Below are positions 9,301 to 18,822 of a DNA stretch of 64,000 nucleotides, one piece after another. The notes beneath the pieces are model-generated. The model saw only the letters and a program-made list of their open reading frames with translations, ran no database searches and was not told the DNA's origin. Numbering within the stretch: the first letter of the stretch is position 1; every line of letters starts with the position of its first letter. This DNA is from Nonomuraea basaltis (GTDB lineage Bacteria; Actinomycetota; Actinomycetes; Streptosporangiales; Streptosporangiaceae), in assembly GCF_005893125.1 (NCBI RefSeq), contig NZ_VCJS01000036.1, forward strand, positions 1 through 64,000. Reading direction: 5' to 3'. Both the position numbers and the translations under genes were made by a program.

Positions 9301-9714
9301 GGCACCACACAGGGGTCCTCTTCCATCTTCATAGTCGGCGAGCAGTTGGGGTGTCCTGACGGCTTCAGGCCGAATGGTCGACGTGAGAGGACGGTTCTCG
9401 ATGTCCCTTTCGTCACTGGGATCGGGTGAGGCGGGCTGGTCGGAGGCTCGTTACCGGTTCACGAGCGCGGCTGAGCGAACAGACCTTGCTCGTCTCGACG
9501 AGAATGCCGCGGCTGAAAGTGGTTGAGCTTGGAGCGGATGTTCTCGGTGTTCTTCGGCACGATGAGCAGGTCCAGGGCCAGACAGAGGTCACGTGTCTGC
9601 AGGGTCGGCCGGTGTCGGTGGCTACGGCGAGTATCTGCAGCCGCCCTGCTGCGACAGGACAGCGGTGGTGGTCTCTCACCTCCGCTCGAACAGTGAGCGC
9701 CTCAACGGCACGCA
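9301..9714. other. No gene seen
   Basis: No open frame with a recognisable domain occurs in this stretch. It leads into an IS5-type fragment and may be more distant debris of the same element. Confidence 0.4.
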
Positions 9715-9830
9715 CTTGGGCAAGCACAAGGAGTACGACCTCAAAGCCGTTCGGATCTGGGGCATCCTGCGCCGCTGCAGGCCATCGGCCTGGTCATGCT
9801 TGCCGATAAGCGTTACGTCGGCCGCGGTTG
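9715..9830 (+). mobile_element. IS5-family (DDE_Tnp_4) transposase fragment
   Basis: HKEYDLKAVRIWGIL, followed in another frame by IGLVMLADKRYVGRG, matches the core of IS5-type transposases (HDLTAAR..GI...LADKGYQGAG). Only about 40 codons remain, with a frameshift between the two parts. The ATG of LADKRY at 9796 is in frame with the downstream membrane protein gene, but it belongs to this fragment and not to that gene. Confidence 0.65.
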
Positions 9831-9942
9831 GATCTGCCGCTCAGGGACATCCTCAAATCGGGCGCGGCGTGGTGAATACATCCTTTCCGAATATTCGTTG
9901 TTACCTTGGGCAGACACCGGCAAAGCTATCGCCAGGAAAAGG

Positions 9943-12336
9943 ATGTTGATCCCTCATCCGGAGCCGTTCCCAGCGAGAATTGCGCACATGAATGAGGTCC
10001 CCACGCCCGCAGGCCCTTCGTCGATTCAAACCGAATGTCAGGAAGCCATTCGGCCGAATCGCCTGTCGCAACACGAGAAGCGTGCCGGCCGACGCTGGGG
10101 GGAACGAAAAATAGCGATATCGGGGTGGCTGCCCACAGCGGTGGTGACGACCTTTATCGCGGTGGTGCTCGTCTTTTATGACGTTTCCGTCCTGGACATC
10201 GTTGCTTTTGCAGCCTATCTGATATTTGGTTTGGCGCTTCCTGGCACGTTGCTCATTCGTGCCACGTACGGCGGGAAAAGGACCTTCGCGGAAGAGGCCG
10301 CGCTCGGAACCGCGTTGGGATACGCCATAGAGGTGCTCGCCTATATTCCCGCACGCGCGATCGGGCTGCCTCTCCTAGTGATCGCTTGGCCGGTCATCAC
10401 GTATGCGTTGTTCCTGGCGGTGCCGGGGCTGCGCCGGCATTGGAAGGGCAAGCGTCACCTGAAGGCCCCCGCATGGTGGTCGTGGTCCATGGCCCTCATC
10501 ATCGCCTACATGATCGCTCTCAGTGCGGTCACCTTTTACCGGACCTTCGATGTCGCCCGCCCGGAACTTTGGGGCCATAGTGCCGACCGGACTTTTCACC
10601 TGGCATTGCTCGGTGAGCTGAGACATCATTTTCCGCCGACCTTCCCTTTCGTCGCCGGCGAACCTCTGCACTACCACTGGTTCGTTCACGCGCATTTGGC
10701 GGCGGCGAGCTGGATCACCGGAGTGGAACCGATGGTCCTGCTCCTGCGGCTAGGCATGCTGCCGATGCTGGCCGCGCTGCTCATACTTGTGGCGATGACG
10801 GGGCGGCGCCTGACTCGTTCCTGGACGGGAGCGCTGCTCGCCGTCGCCGGAACTCTCTTTTTGCGGACACCGAATCTCTATCAAGGCCCTAACTGGGGAT
10901 TCACCTATGGCGGAATTCAGGACGTCACGTGGGGTAGCCCCAGCCAGACCTTCGGCGCCCTCCTGTTCGCCCCGGTGGTCCTTCTCACTTTGGACCTTGT
11001 CCGGCGCGCACGCTCCGGTCTTGTCAAGTGGCTCCTACTGGGAATCTTTCTTATCGCGATCACAGGGGCCAAGGCCATATTTCTGCCCTTGCTCTTCGCG
11101 GGGCTGATGGCCGTGATCGTGGTCGAAGTCGTCAAAAGACGTCCGATGCCATGGGCTGCGTTGGCGATCCTGATGATGACCGCTCTATGTTTGCTCTTTT
11201 CGCACCTCGTGCTTTTCGGTCAGGTGAAGCTGGGGATGGTCTTCGCTCCTCTCGCTCACATGCGTGTGGCCTGGTTGCAGCTGACCAACAGTGAGCCCGC
11301 GCCTGTCGCGCTGTTCGGTCTCGCGATGGTGTATCTGCTGTGCTGGGCCTTGGCCTGGTCAGGGATCGCGGGACTGGCCAGTCGGCCGGGGTTGTTCACC
11401 AGCCCCGATGTGACCCTTATGCTCGGCATCGGTGCCGCAGGGCTCGGCGTGGCGCTGATGTTCGGCCATCCCGGGCATGGCGAGCTCTACTTTTTGATGG
11501 GCGCCCTTCCCTACCTGACCACCGTCGCGGTCTACGGCCTGCTCGTCGCCCTGTCATGCGCGAATCTGCCGCATGGGACGACGGCCTTCGCGGCTATCGT
11601 TGGAGCCGGGACGGCCTTCGCGCTGCCTGTCCTCTTCGCAGTCGGCGTCCCTTTGGGACCGGGCAAGGCGGAGGTTGATCTATTCAGGCCGTACGTCATC
11701 TTCGCGGTCGCCGCCGTCCTGGTGATCGCCTACCTGGCGGTATCCATGGGATGGGTTCGCGCCGGGGCAGTTGCGATCGTCTCGTTCATGGCCATGAGCC
11801 TGCCTGTCGAGATATACGAGCGACTCGCCGTCATTGGTGTGCCTGTTAGGGACGGAGCTCTTCGTTTGCCGAACACCCCGGAGGAGACGCAGGCGATGCC
11901 CTCAACCGCCTTGACGGCGCTGCGGTGGCTGCGCGCGAAGTCACGGCCGGACGAGCTGATCGCGACGAACGCGCACTGCGACTGGCGGCTGGAGGCTCCG
12001 TGCAACCACATCCGACTTTGGGTGTCTGCGTTCACCGAGCGTCGTGTCCTCCTCGAGGGGTGGGGGTACACACCGCGGGGACAGCAAAGCTGGCAACCGG
12101 GACGGAATATCGATCCTCAGTTCTGGGATCCTCGCCGGTTCGAGGCGAACAGGCAAGCGTTCGAAGCATCGTCATGGGCCACTGTCCGTCACCTGCAAAA
12201 GCATTACGGAGTGACCTGGCTGTTTGTCGACGAACGCAGAATGGGCTTGGGCTCAAAGATGGAGGACGTCGCCCCGCTCATGTTCCGCTGCGGTAATTAC
12301 TCTGTATACCGGATACCGGGCGACAGCCGCGACTAG
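9943..12336 (+). CDS. Large polytopic membrane protein, GT-C-like
   Basis: About 797 residues with a basic cytoplasmic N-terminus and roughly 14-16 hydrophobic segments, ending in a soluble domain of about 150 residues. After the first four or five TM segments a loop reads WGHSADRTFHLALLGELRHH, followed by AGEPLHYHWFVHAHLAA. Acidic residues in such an early loop are typical of GT-C glycosyltransferases that use polyprenyl-phosphate sugars. The C-terminal domain (PDELIATNAHCDWR, VTWLFVDERRM) resembles the extracytoplasmic tail of similar actinobacterial proteins. I chose ATG 9943 because AGGA lies 5 nt before it; ATG 9988 is an alternative. A role in transferring a sugar to the glycan outside the membrane is inferred. 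Confidence 0.7.
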   Translation: MLIPHPEPFPARIAHMNEVPTPAGPSSIQTECQEAIRPNRLSQHEKRAGRRWGERKIAISGWLPTAVVTTFIAVVLVFYDVSVLDIVAFAAYLIFGLALPGTLLIRATYGGKRTFAEEAALGTALGYAIEVLAYIPARAIGLPLLVIAWPVITYALFLAVPGLRRHWKGKRHLKAPAWWSWSMALIIAYMIALSAVTFYRTFDVARPELWGHSADRTFHLALLGELRHHFPPTFPFVAGEPLHYHWFVHAHLAAASWITGVEPMVLLLRLGMLPMLAALLILVAMTGRRLTRSWTGALLAVAGTLFLRTPNLYQGPNWGFTYGGIQDVTWGSPSQTFGALLFAPVVLLTLDLVRRARSGLVKWLLLGIFLIAITGAKAIFLPLLFAGLMAVIVVEVVKRRPMPWAALAILMMTALCLLFSHLVLFGQVKLGMVFAPLAHMRVAWLQLTNSEPAPVALFGLAMVYLLCWALAWSGIAGLASRPGLFTSPDVTLMLGIGAAGLGVALMFGHPGHGELYFLMGALPYLTTVAVYGLLVALSCANLPHGTTAFAAIVGAGTAFALPVLFAVGVPLGPGKAEVDLFRPYVIFAVAAVLVIAYLAVSMGWVRAGAVAIVSFMAMSLPVEIYERLAVIGVPVRDGALRLPNTPEETQAMPSTALTALRWLRAKSRPDELIATNAHCDWRLEAPCNHIRLWVSAFTERRVLLEGWGYTPRGQQSWQPGRNIDPQFWDPRRFEANRQAFEASSWATVRHLQKHYGVTWLFVDERRMGLGSKMEDVAPLMFRCGNYSVYRIPGDSRD

Positions 12337-12667
12337 AAATAGTCCGCCAGTAATACGGGTCGGGGTCATGCTGCGTCAGCAAGGGCCGGGTGAGGTGATC
12401 GAACGGGAAACACGGGGCGCGTGGATCAAACGCCCGGCTTCAGGATGGAAAACCCTCAATGATCTCCAGTTGCCGCTTGACAACTATCTTGGAGCATCGA
12501 GGCAACTCGAATAGGGGCGCACCCTGGAACAGGGCGGACGGAACGATGATCGATCTCCGCCGAGCCGGCGATCTACCGGTCGGTTGCGGGTAAGACCTCC
12601 GCAAGGGCTTCCCAACACGCGGCGGCAGTGTGCGCGTCAACGGTCCCACCGGTGTTCACTCGCGACT
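12337..12667. other. No gene seen
   Basis: A 330-bp leader before the aminotransferase gene. A short frame ending at 12514 shows no recognisable feature. Promoters for the 12668-14595 pair probably lie here, but I cannot point to a convincing -35/-10 pair. Confidence 0.4.
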
Positions 12668-13822
12668 GTGAGCACAGCTAGGTTGAGAACTGTTCCCTTC
12701 AACAAGCCGCACGTCTCAGCGAACGAGCTGGGTTACGTCGCGGAGGTTGTGCGACTTGGAACAACGGCCGGGGACGGCCCCTTCACGCACCGGGCCGCCA
12801 GCCTCCTCAGCGAGATGACCGCAGCGCGCCACGTTCTCCTCACGACCTCCTGTACGCACGCCCTTGAAATGTCGGCGATTCTGCTTGATCTCCGGCCCGG
12901 CGACGAGGTGATCATGCCGTCGTACACATTCATGTCGACGGCCAATGCGTACGCGCTGCGGGGGGCGGTACCCGTGTTCGTCGACTGCCGGCAGGACACA
13001 CTGAACATAGACGAGCGGCTCATCGAGGCGGCCATCACCGATCGCACGCGCGCGATCGTGGTCGTTCATTACGCTGGCGTCGGTTGCGCGATGGAGGTCA
13101 TCGGCGAGGTCGCCAAGAGGTACGGTCTTGCGCTGATCGAGGACAACGCGCACGGATTGGGTGGTTCCTACCACGGGAAGCCTCTGGGGTCGTTCGGCTC
13201 CATAGCTGCTCAGAGTTTTCACGAAACCAAGAACGTTCAGTGTGGCGAAGGCGGCGCGCTGCTCCTCAACGATCCAGCGCTGGTCGCGCGAGCCGAGATC
13301 GTGCGGGAGAAGGGCACTGACCGTAGCCGCTTCTTCCGGGGCCAGGTGGACAAATATCGTTGGCTCGACATCGGTTCGAGCTACTTGCCGTCCGACGTGC
13401 TGGTGGCACTACTCATGTCGCAGTTGGAATCGTTCGACGAGATCCAGCTGCGCCGTCACGCCGTATGGCAGGCGTATCATGATGGCTTGGCTGACTGGGC
13501 GGCGAGCAATGGGATTCCACAGCCCATGATTCCGGATGGCTGCAAGCACCCGGCTCACCTGTATTACCTTCTGCTTCCCGACCTGCAGAATCGCCAGGCG
13601 TTCATCGCCCACCTGGCCGAGCGAGGTGTGCAGGCGGCTTTCCACTACCAGCCCCTGCACTCAGCGCCCGCTGGGATGCGGCACGGGCGGCAAGCCCCCG
13701 GGGGCTGCGCCGTCACGGAGCAGATCGCCGATCGGCTGGTCCGGTTGCCGCTCTTCGCTGATCTGGATGAGCATGACGTGGCGCACGTCATTGACGCCGC
13801 CCGGACCTACAAGCTGAACTGA
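12668..13822 (+). CDS. wecE: dTDP-4-amino-4,6-dideoxygalactose transaminase (WecE-like)
   Basis: A PLP-dependent sugar aminotransferase of the DegT/DnrJ/EryC1/StrS family, 384 aa from a GTG start. It transfers an amino group from glutamate to C4 of dTDP-4-keto-6-deoxyglucose, giving dTDP-4-amino-4,6-dideoxygalactose. The sequence is strikingly close to the WecE/RffA branch: SFHETKNVQCGEGGALLLND holds the PLP lysine Lys188. IVREKGTDRSRFFRGQVDKY and DIGSSYLPSDVL are also diagnostic. PFNKPHVSANELGYV is the usual N-terminus, which fixes the start near GTG 12668. The next gene encodes a WecD-like acetyltransferase, which supports the assignment. Its substrate would come from RmlA and RmlB encoded at 15988-18017. 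Confidence 0.9.
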   Translation: MSTARLRTVPFNKPHVSANELGYVAEVVRLGTTAGDGPFTHRAASLLSEMTAARHVLLTTSCTHALEMSAILLDLRPGDEVIMPSYTFMSTANAYALRGAVPVFVDCRQDTLNIDERLIEAAITDRTRAIVVVHYAGVGCAMEVIGEVAKRYGLALIEDNAHGLGGSYHGKPLGSFGSIAAQSFHETKNVQCGEGGALLLNDPALVARAEIVREKGTDRSRFFRGQVDKYRWLDIGSSYLPSDVLVALLMSQLESFDEIQLRRHAVWQAYHDGLADWAASNGIPQPMIPDGCKHPAHLYYLLLPDLQNRQAFIAHLAERGVQAAFHYQPLHSAPAGMRHGRQAPGGCAVTEQIADRLVRLPLFADLDEHDVAHVIDAARTYKLN

Positions 13823-13854
13823 TTGCGCAGCGCACGGTGATGGAGGCGAATGCC

Positions 13855-14595
13855 ATGCGAGCCGAGGCGTCTCCACTCGAGTCCGCCCGATTCGGGTATT
13901 CGGTGGAGCGACTGACTGTTGTCGATGAGACGAGATTCTCTTTTCCGGCCGTCCGCGAAGCCGTCATGGGCTCGGCTGCAGACGTTATCGTGCTGCGATA
14001 TCCAGCGGAATATGTCGGATGGTTCGCGAAACTGGCCACGCTCGACAGGACCGCCGTATTCGCCGATACCCTGGTGTACTGGCGCTTGCCCGCGGGAGAA
14101 GGCCGCCGACCGGAACCGGAAGGGGATATACACGCTACCGAATTGACCAGCGCGGCCATGGTCAGAGCGCTTGTCTCTGAGATATTTGTGCGATATGGAA
14201 ATCATTATCTGGCGAATCCTCTCTTCGGCGCCGCCGCGGCTCTGGAGGGCTATCAGGAATGGGCACTGAGATCGACCGCTGCTGGGAAGTGCCTGGCGCT
14301 GACTGACGACTCTCGCGTCTGCGGCATCGCCACGCTGGAGGAGGACGAATCAACGACGGAGATTCTGCTGGCCGGTGTCGTCCCCGCGGTACAAGGGCAT
14401 GGGCTCTACGCTCACTTGCTGAGAGCGGTTGAGGATCGCGCGCTCGGGCGTGGTGCGGCAGAAGTTGTCATCTCCACCCAGGGGCACAACACACGGGTGC
14501 AGCGGGCCTGGACGAGGTACGGGTTCGTGCCGGTACAGACCCTGCTCACCGTTCACCTGATCCGGCGGCCACTCCTGCCCGGGTGCGGAGCATAG
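13855..14595 (+). CDS. wecD: GNAT acetyltransferase, WecD-like (dTDP-Fuc4N acetyltransferase)
   Basis: A 246-residue N-acetyltransferase. The C-terminal half has the GNAT acetyl-CoA region VVPAVQGHGLYAHLLRAVED, followed by VVISTQGHNTRVQRAWTRYG, the pattern of WecD/RffC. The N-terminal half (residues 1-110) resembles the WecD N-terminal domain only loosely. The predicted reaction acetylates the 4-amino group of dTDP-4-amino-4,6-dideoxygalactose to give dTDP-Fuc4NAc. I chose ATG 13855 because GGAGG at 13842-13846 sits 8 nt before it; GTG 13837 and ATG 13840 are in frame. It follows wecE by 32 nt. Its last 50 bp overlap the convergent glycosyltransferase gene. Confidence 0.8.
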   Translation: MRAEASPLESARFGYSVERLTVVDETRFSFPAVREAVMGSAADVIVLRYPAEYVGWFAKLATLDRTAVFADTLVYWRLPAGEGRRPEPEGDIHATELTSAAMVRALVSEIFVRYGNHYLANPLFGAAAALEGYQEWALRSTAAGKCLALTDDSRVCGIATLEEDESTTEILLAGVVPAVQGHGLYAHLLRAVEDRALGRGAAEVVISTQGHNTRVQRAWTRYGFVPVQTLLTVHLIRRPLLPGCGA

Positions 14596-15553
14596 CGCCG
14601 TCTGGCGGTCGATGAACCTCCACGGAGCCGGACGACCCCACGCGCTTGCAGACCAAATAGGCCGGCCGTCCCATGCCGCTGCCATGAATGCGACCGATGT
14701 ATTCTCCGAGCACGCCGATAGCCGTCAACTGCGCCGATGAGAACAGCGCCACCATCGAGGCAATCGTGGTGTACCCGGCCACCGTGGTGTCGCCCCTTGC
14801 GAATCGCCATAGCACAATGCCGCCCAAGAGCAGTCCCAAAACTCCGACGAGGAATCCTAGATAGCTCGCCGCGCGCAGGGGAGCGGCGCTGTAGCCGAGG
14901 AGCATGTTAGCCGCATGCCGGAGCAGAAGGCGTGGTGTGTAATTGGACCGCCCATCGACGCGTTTGTTCATCCGCACCTCGACTGAGCCGACTTGCGTGG
15001 TGGCCCATGACAGGGCCACGTCGACGCACACGTGTGGTCCGGTCAGTTCTTCGAAGCCGTCGCGCAGGTGCGTGCGGAAGGCCCTGAAGGCGCTAATCGT
15101 CCGTGCACTTCGAATCCCCAGGGCGCGGGCCATGCACGCCTTGACCGTCCTGGAGGCGAGGCTGCGAAGAAATCCGTGCTCCTCGTCGTGCGGGACGCCG
15201 TACACCAGGTCGAGGTGATCGCCTTCGATGGCGGCCAACAGGAGGGGAATCTGTTCTGGCAGATGTTGCAGATCGTCGTCCATCGTGACGACCACTTGAA
15301 ATGCCGCCTCCCTTATGCCGGCGACGAGAGCATTGTGCTGTCCGTAGTTACGCGACAGCAGGATTGCGCGAGCCGGCCCTACCCGGTGGGCCAACTCTTC
15401 GGCGACCTTCCACGTATCGTCTGGACTTCCGTCGACGACGAGGATCACCTCATGCGGAACGGACAGATCATGTAGGACGGATGTGAGTCTGTCCACTAGT
15501 ATCGGAAGAGTACGCGCAGAGCGATAACATGGTATGACCACAGACACCGACAT
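14546..15553 (-). CDS. Family 2 glycosyltransferase, polyprenyl-phosphate type (GtrB/ArnC-like)
   Basis: A 335-residue GT-A enzyme. The N-terminal VSVVIPCYRSARTLPILVDR and the nucleotide-binding VVDGSPDDTW are present, with the metal-binding MDDDLQHLPEQIP at about residue 95. VEVRMNKRVDGRSNYTPRLL is typical of dolichol/undecaprenyl-phosphate glycosyltransferases. Two C-terminal membrane helices follow (LGFLVGVLGLLLGGIVLWRF and IASMVALFSSAQLTAIGVLG, then GEYIGRIH). Such enzymes load a sugar from a nucleotide donor onto undecaprenyl phosphate at the cytoplasmic face. The product would suit the GT-C-like proteins at 9943 and 18823. The sugar is not predictable. The 3' end overlaps wecD on the other strand. 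Confidence 0.85.
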   Translation of the reverse strand: MSVSVVIPCYRSARTLPILVDRLTSVLHDLSVPHEVILVVDGSPDDTWKVAEELAHRVGPARAILLSRNYGQHNALVAGIREAAFQVVVTMDDDLQHLPEQIPLLLAAIEGDHLDLVYGVPHDEEHGFLRSLASRTVKACMARALGIRSARTISAFRAFRTHLRDGFEELTGPHVCVDVALSWATTQVGSVEVRMNKRVDGRSNYTPRLLLRHAANMLLGYSAAPLRAASYLGFLVGVLGLLLGGIVLWRFARGDTTVAGYTTIASMVALFSSAQLTAIGVLGEYIGRIHGSGMGRPAYLVCKRVGSSGSVEVHRPPDGAMLRTRAGVAAGSGER

Positions 15554-15987
15554 TTGGTCCCTCGATTATCAGCGTTAGCTTTTAGGTGTCGATTCAAATT
15601 GTGCTTGTGTATCGCCGCCTTACTCGTGGCTCTGATCGCCTCTGGCGCAGGCCGGCTGTCCTTGTCGGGTGGTGACCCCCGACCTGTGGGCCAGTGCCGT
15701 CTGTCGGATCGACCGAACGCCATCGATTCCCATTTTTGTCGGATTTGTCGGAATTTCAATCGTCCTGGTCCTGGCTCTTATCATCATCACGACGCTGCTG
15801 ATAGGCCATGTGACACGCCGTCCGGGAATATGTCGTAATCACGGAAAAGTCTGGTCACGGCAAGGCGCGTAACAATTTTGAACAAAGCGCAGAGTGGCGG
15901 AAGGCTCCACGTTGGAGTTCTTCAGCACGATCGAGTGCATGGTGGTCACTACCGCCATGCGCTCTTCGCGGAAGGACTCAGCAGACG
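15554..15987. other. Divergent promoter region; no confident gene
   Basis: The region separates the divergent GT2 and rmlA genes. A 67-codon frame at 15669-15872 (+) has one hydrophobic stretch (FVGFVGISIVLVLALIIITT) but no ribosome-binding site I trust and no known family. Promoters for both flanking transcripts should lie here. Confidence 0.4.
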
Positions 15988-17055
15988 ATGAAGGCGCTCG
16001 TTCTGGCGGGTGGTAAGGGGACACGTCTTCGCCCGCTGACCCATACATCGGCGAAGCAACTGGTTCCCGTTGCGAATAAGCCCGTCCTCTACTACGGGCT
16101 CGAGGCCATACGGGATGCGGGCATCATCAGCGTCGGCATCATCATTGGCGATACGGGGGCCGAGGTTCGGGCTGCCGTCGGCGACGGCTCACGTTTCGGC
16201 CTCCACGTGACCTACATTCCCCAGGAAGCACCGCTGGGGCTGGCGCACTGCGTGCTGATCGCCAGGGATTTCTTGGCGGACGAGCCTTTCGTGATGTACC
16301 TGGGCGACAATTTCCTGATCGGCGGGATCGCCGACCTCGTCGATGCCTTTCGCATGGCGCACTACGACGCCCAGATCCTGCTCACCAAGGTCACCGAACC
16401 CCAGTTCTACGGAGTCGCCGAACTCGGCCCCGAGGGGAAGATCCTCCGGCTGGAGGAGAAGCCCGAGTGCCCACGCAGCGATCTTGCGATTGTCGGCGTC
16501 TACACCTTTTCGCCGGCCATCCACCAAGCAGTCCGAGCGATCACGCCCTCTGCGCGAGGCGAGCTGGAGATCACAGACGCGATCAAATGGCTCATTGACA
16601 ATGGCTTCAGTGTCCACTCCCACTTCGTCACCGGCTACTGGAAGGACACGGGGCGACTCGAGGACATGCTGGAGTGCAACCGCATCGTGCTGGAGATGAT
16701 CGCTCCGGGAGTACGGGGAATGGTGGACACGCGTTCCGAAGTCACCGGCAATGTGATCATCGAGGCCGGGGCATCGGTGGAGAGATCGGTGATCCGCGGA
16801 CCTGCGGTCATAGGTGCTGGAACCAAGGTCAGCAGCTCATATGTCGGTCCCTACACTTCGATCGCGGAGAACTGCCTGTTGCAGGACGCAGAGGTGGAAT
16901 ATGCCATCGTGCTGAAGGGCTCCACCATTAAGGGGGTGTCCCGGCTCACGTACTCGCTGATTGGGCGGAACGTCGAGGTCACCCGGGCAGAGGGAGTTCC
17001 CAACACGCATCAACTGATGCTGGGCGACCACAGCAAGGTGCAGGTGCGGGCATGA
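15988..17055 (+). CDS. rmlA: Glucose-1-phosphate thymidylyltransferase (long type)
   Basis: A 355-residue enzyme of the long RmlA class (StrD/RfbA-related, G1P_TT_long). It converts glucose-1-phosphate and dTTP to dTDP-glucose. The signature MKALVLAGGKGTRLRPLTHT opens the protein, FVMYLGDNFLIGG holds the metal-binding Asp, and KILRLEEKPECPRSD is the sugar-binding EKP motif. The extra C-terminal left-handed beta-helix (residues 240-350, with GNVIIEAGASVERSVIRG) distinguishes it from the 290-aa short form. GGAAGGA lies about 11 nt upstream. It overlaps rmlB by four bases (ATGA), so the two are coupled. Confidence 0.93.
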   Translation: MKALVLAGGKGTRLRPLTHTSAKQLVPVANKPVLYYGLEAIRDAGIISVGIIIGDTGAEVRAAVGDGSRFGLHVTYIPQEAPLGLAHCVLIARDFLADEPFVMYLGDNFLIGGIADLVDAFRMAHYDAQILLTKVTEPQFYGVAELGPEGKILRLEEKPECPRSDLAIVGVYTFSPAIHQAVRAITPSARGELEITDAIKWLIDNGFSVHSHFVTGYWKDTGRLEDMLECNRIVLEMIAPGVRGMVDTRSEVTGNVIIEAGASVERSVIRGPAVIGAGTKVSSSYVGPYTSIAENCLLQDAEVEYAIVLKGSTIKGVSRLTYSLIGRNVEVTRAEGVPNTHQLMLGDHSKVQVRA

Positions 17056-18017
17056 GAATCCTCGTGGCAGGCGGTGCGGGATTCATCGGCTCTCACTACG
17101 TGCGATCGCTGATATCCGGCCGCTACGCCGGCTTCGAGGACGCACATGTGACGGTGCTGGACAAACTCACGTATGCCGGCAACCTGGCGAATCTGCGTCC
17201 GGTCACTGGGCACTCACGCCTCTCTTTCGTCCACGGGGACATCACCGACGGCCAACTCCTCGCCGAGGTGCTGCCAGGTCACGACGTCCTACTCAATTTC
17301 GCTGCGGAGACGCACGTTGATCGGTCGATAGCCGGTCCCGGAAACTTCGTGGTCACCAATGTGTACGGCACGCAACAGCTTCTGCAGGCGGCTTTGGACA
17401 CCGACGTCCGTACGGTGATCCAGGTGTCCACGGACGAGGTATACGGATCCATCGATGACGGATCCTGGGTCGAATCCGAGCCGCTCCTGCCCAACTCCCC
17501 TTATGCAGCTTCCAAAGCCGGAGGGGACCTGCTCTGCCGCGCGTACTACCAGACCTATGGGCTTGATGTCCGGGTGACCCGCTGTTCCAACAACTACGGC
17601 CCCTATCAGTATCCCGAGAAGATCATCCCGCTCTTCGTCACTCGCTTGATCGATGGACGGAGCGTTCCTCTGTATGGGGACGGCCAATATGCCCGCGAAT
17701 GGCTCCATGTTGAGGACCACTGCCGTGCGGTCCAGTTGGTCCTGGCCAAGGGGGCCGGCGGCGAGGTTTATAACGTCGGGGGCGGGATCGAGCTGACCAA
17801 CTGGCAGCTCACAGATCGGCTGCTCGCCGCCTGCGACATGGACTGGAGCATGGTGGAGAACGTGCTGGACAGGCCTGGGCACGACCGACGCTACTCAGTC
17901 GACAGCAGCAAGATCCAGGGGCTCGGCTTCGAACCCCTGGTCAATTTCGACGAAGGTCTAGCTGACGTCGTGCAGTGGTACCGCGACAACCAGGCATGGT
18001 GGCGTCGCTTGACCTAG
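17052..18017 (+). CDS. rmlB: dTDP-glucose 4,6-dehydratase
   Basis: A 321-residue extended SDR enzyme forming dTDP-4-keto-6-deoxyglucose from dTDP-glucose. The NAD motif GGAGFIGSHYV is at residues 7-17. FAAETHVDRSI is diagnostic of RmlB. STDEVYGSIDDG holds the catalytic Thr-Asp-Glu, and the active-site YxxxK is in SPYAASKAGGDLL. NNYGPYQYPEKIIPLF and GDGQYAREWLHVEDH are also classic RmlB segments. It is translationally coupled to rmlA. No rmlC or rmlD lies in the window, so the 4-keto intermediate most likely feeds WecE. Confidence 0.94.
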   Translation: MRILVAGGAGFIGSHYVRSLISGRYAGFEDAHVTVLDKLTYAGNLANLRPVTGHSRLSFVHGDITDGQLLAEVLPGHDVLLNFAAETHVDRSIAGPGNFVVTNVYGTQQLLQAALDTDVRTVIQVSTDEVYGSIDDGSWVESEPLLPNSPYAASKAGGDLLCRAYYQTYGLDVRVTRCSNNYGPYQYPEKIIPLFVTRLIDGRSVPLYGDGQYAREWLHVEDHCRAVQLVLAKGAGGEVYNVGGGIELTNWQLTDRLLAACDMDWSMVENVLDRPGHDRRYSVDSSKIQGLGFEPLVNFDEGLADVVQWYRDNQAWWRRLT

Positions 18018-18024
18018 GGGGATC

Positions 18025-18726
18025 ATGGAAGCCACGGAGATTCGTCGCACGGTCGAGCTGGAGGACCGGCATTGGTGGTATCGCGAGCGGCGCGCCATTC
18101 TCGCGCGTGAGCTGCGCCGCCTCGGCACACCGGGCAGGGCGCTCGACGTAGGTGCCGCAGGGGGTGGCAACACGCGGGTGCTGGTTCAGCACGGATGGGA
18201 CGCGTTGGTCGCGGATTACTCGGAAACAGCGGTGGAACTCGCTCGCGGACGTGGGCTGAAGGCGATCCACGCTGACGCACGTGATTTGCCGCTGCCCGAT
18301 AGATCATTCGATCTCGTCCTCGCCCTCGATGTGCTCGAGCACATCGAGGAGGACACTCGAGCGGCTCGAGAGCTCCTGCGCGTACTCCGGCCCGGTGGAA
18401 CGGCGTTGATCTCCGTACCCTGCGACATGGCGCTCTGGTCGGCGCATGATGTGGCATCAGGCCATGTCCGCCGCTACACATACGACGGCCTGCACGCACT
18501 GCTGACGGCTCAGGGCTTGACCATCGATCGGGTCTGGAGCTGGAACGTATTGCTCCGGCCCGTCGTCGCCCGGCGGCGGAAACACACCTCCGGGTCCGAT
18601 GTCATGGAGACACCGCGCCTGGTCAATATGGGACTCACAGCAGTGATCATGCTGGAAAGGTACCTGCCGGTGAAGTCTCGGCCCGGCGTCTCACTGATCG
18701 CACGAGCACACCGACCGCGCCAATAA
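18025..18726 (+). CDS. Class I SAM-dependent methyltransferase
   Basis: A 233-residue methyltransferase. ALDVGAAGGGNTRVLVQHGW is motif I at about residues 38-57, DARDLPLPDRSFDLVLALDV contains motif IV, and VLRPGGTALISVPCD follows. The N-terminal ELEDRHWWYRERRAILARE is common in methyltransferases of polysaccharide and lipid-linked sugar loci. It starts 7 nt after rmlB with AGGGGG as ribosome-binding site and belongs to the rmlA-rmlB operon. The acceptor could be a sugar of the glycan repeat; this is inferred from context only. Confidence 0.85.
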   Translation: MEATEIRRTVELEDRHWWYRERRAILARELRRLGTPGRALDVGAAGGGNTRVLVQHGWDALVADYSETAVELARGRGLKAIHADARDLPLPDRSFDLVLALDVLEHIEEDTRAARELLRVLRPGGTALISVPCDMALWSAHDVASGHVRRYTYDGLHALLTAQGLTIDRVWSWNVLLRPVVARRRKHTSGSDVMETPRLVNMGLTAVIMLERYLPVKSRPGVSLIARAHRPRQ

Positions 18727-18822
18727 ACGCGTTTGATCAAGCTCGACGAGCCGCCATACCTGGCGCGACGACGACGTAACGCGAGCTGCACGTGCCCATG
18801 AAGTTCGAAGGAATTTGCCCAG

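Noticed and set aside
9796..9942. Extended N-terminus of the large membrane protein
   Set aside because: The first codons (LADKRYVGRG) belong to an IS5-type remnant, so the frame continues upstream only by chance.
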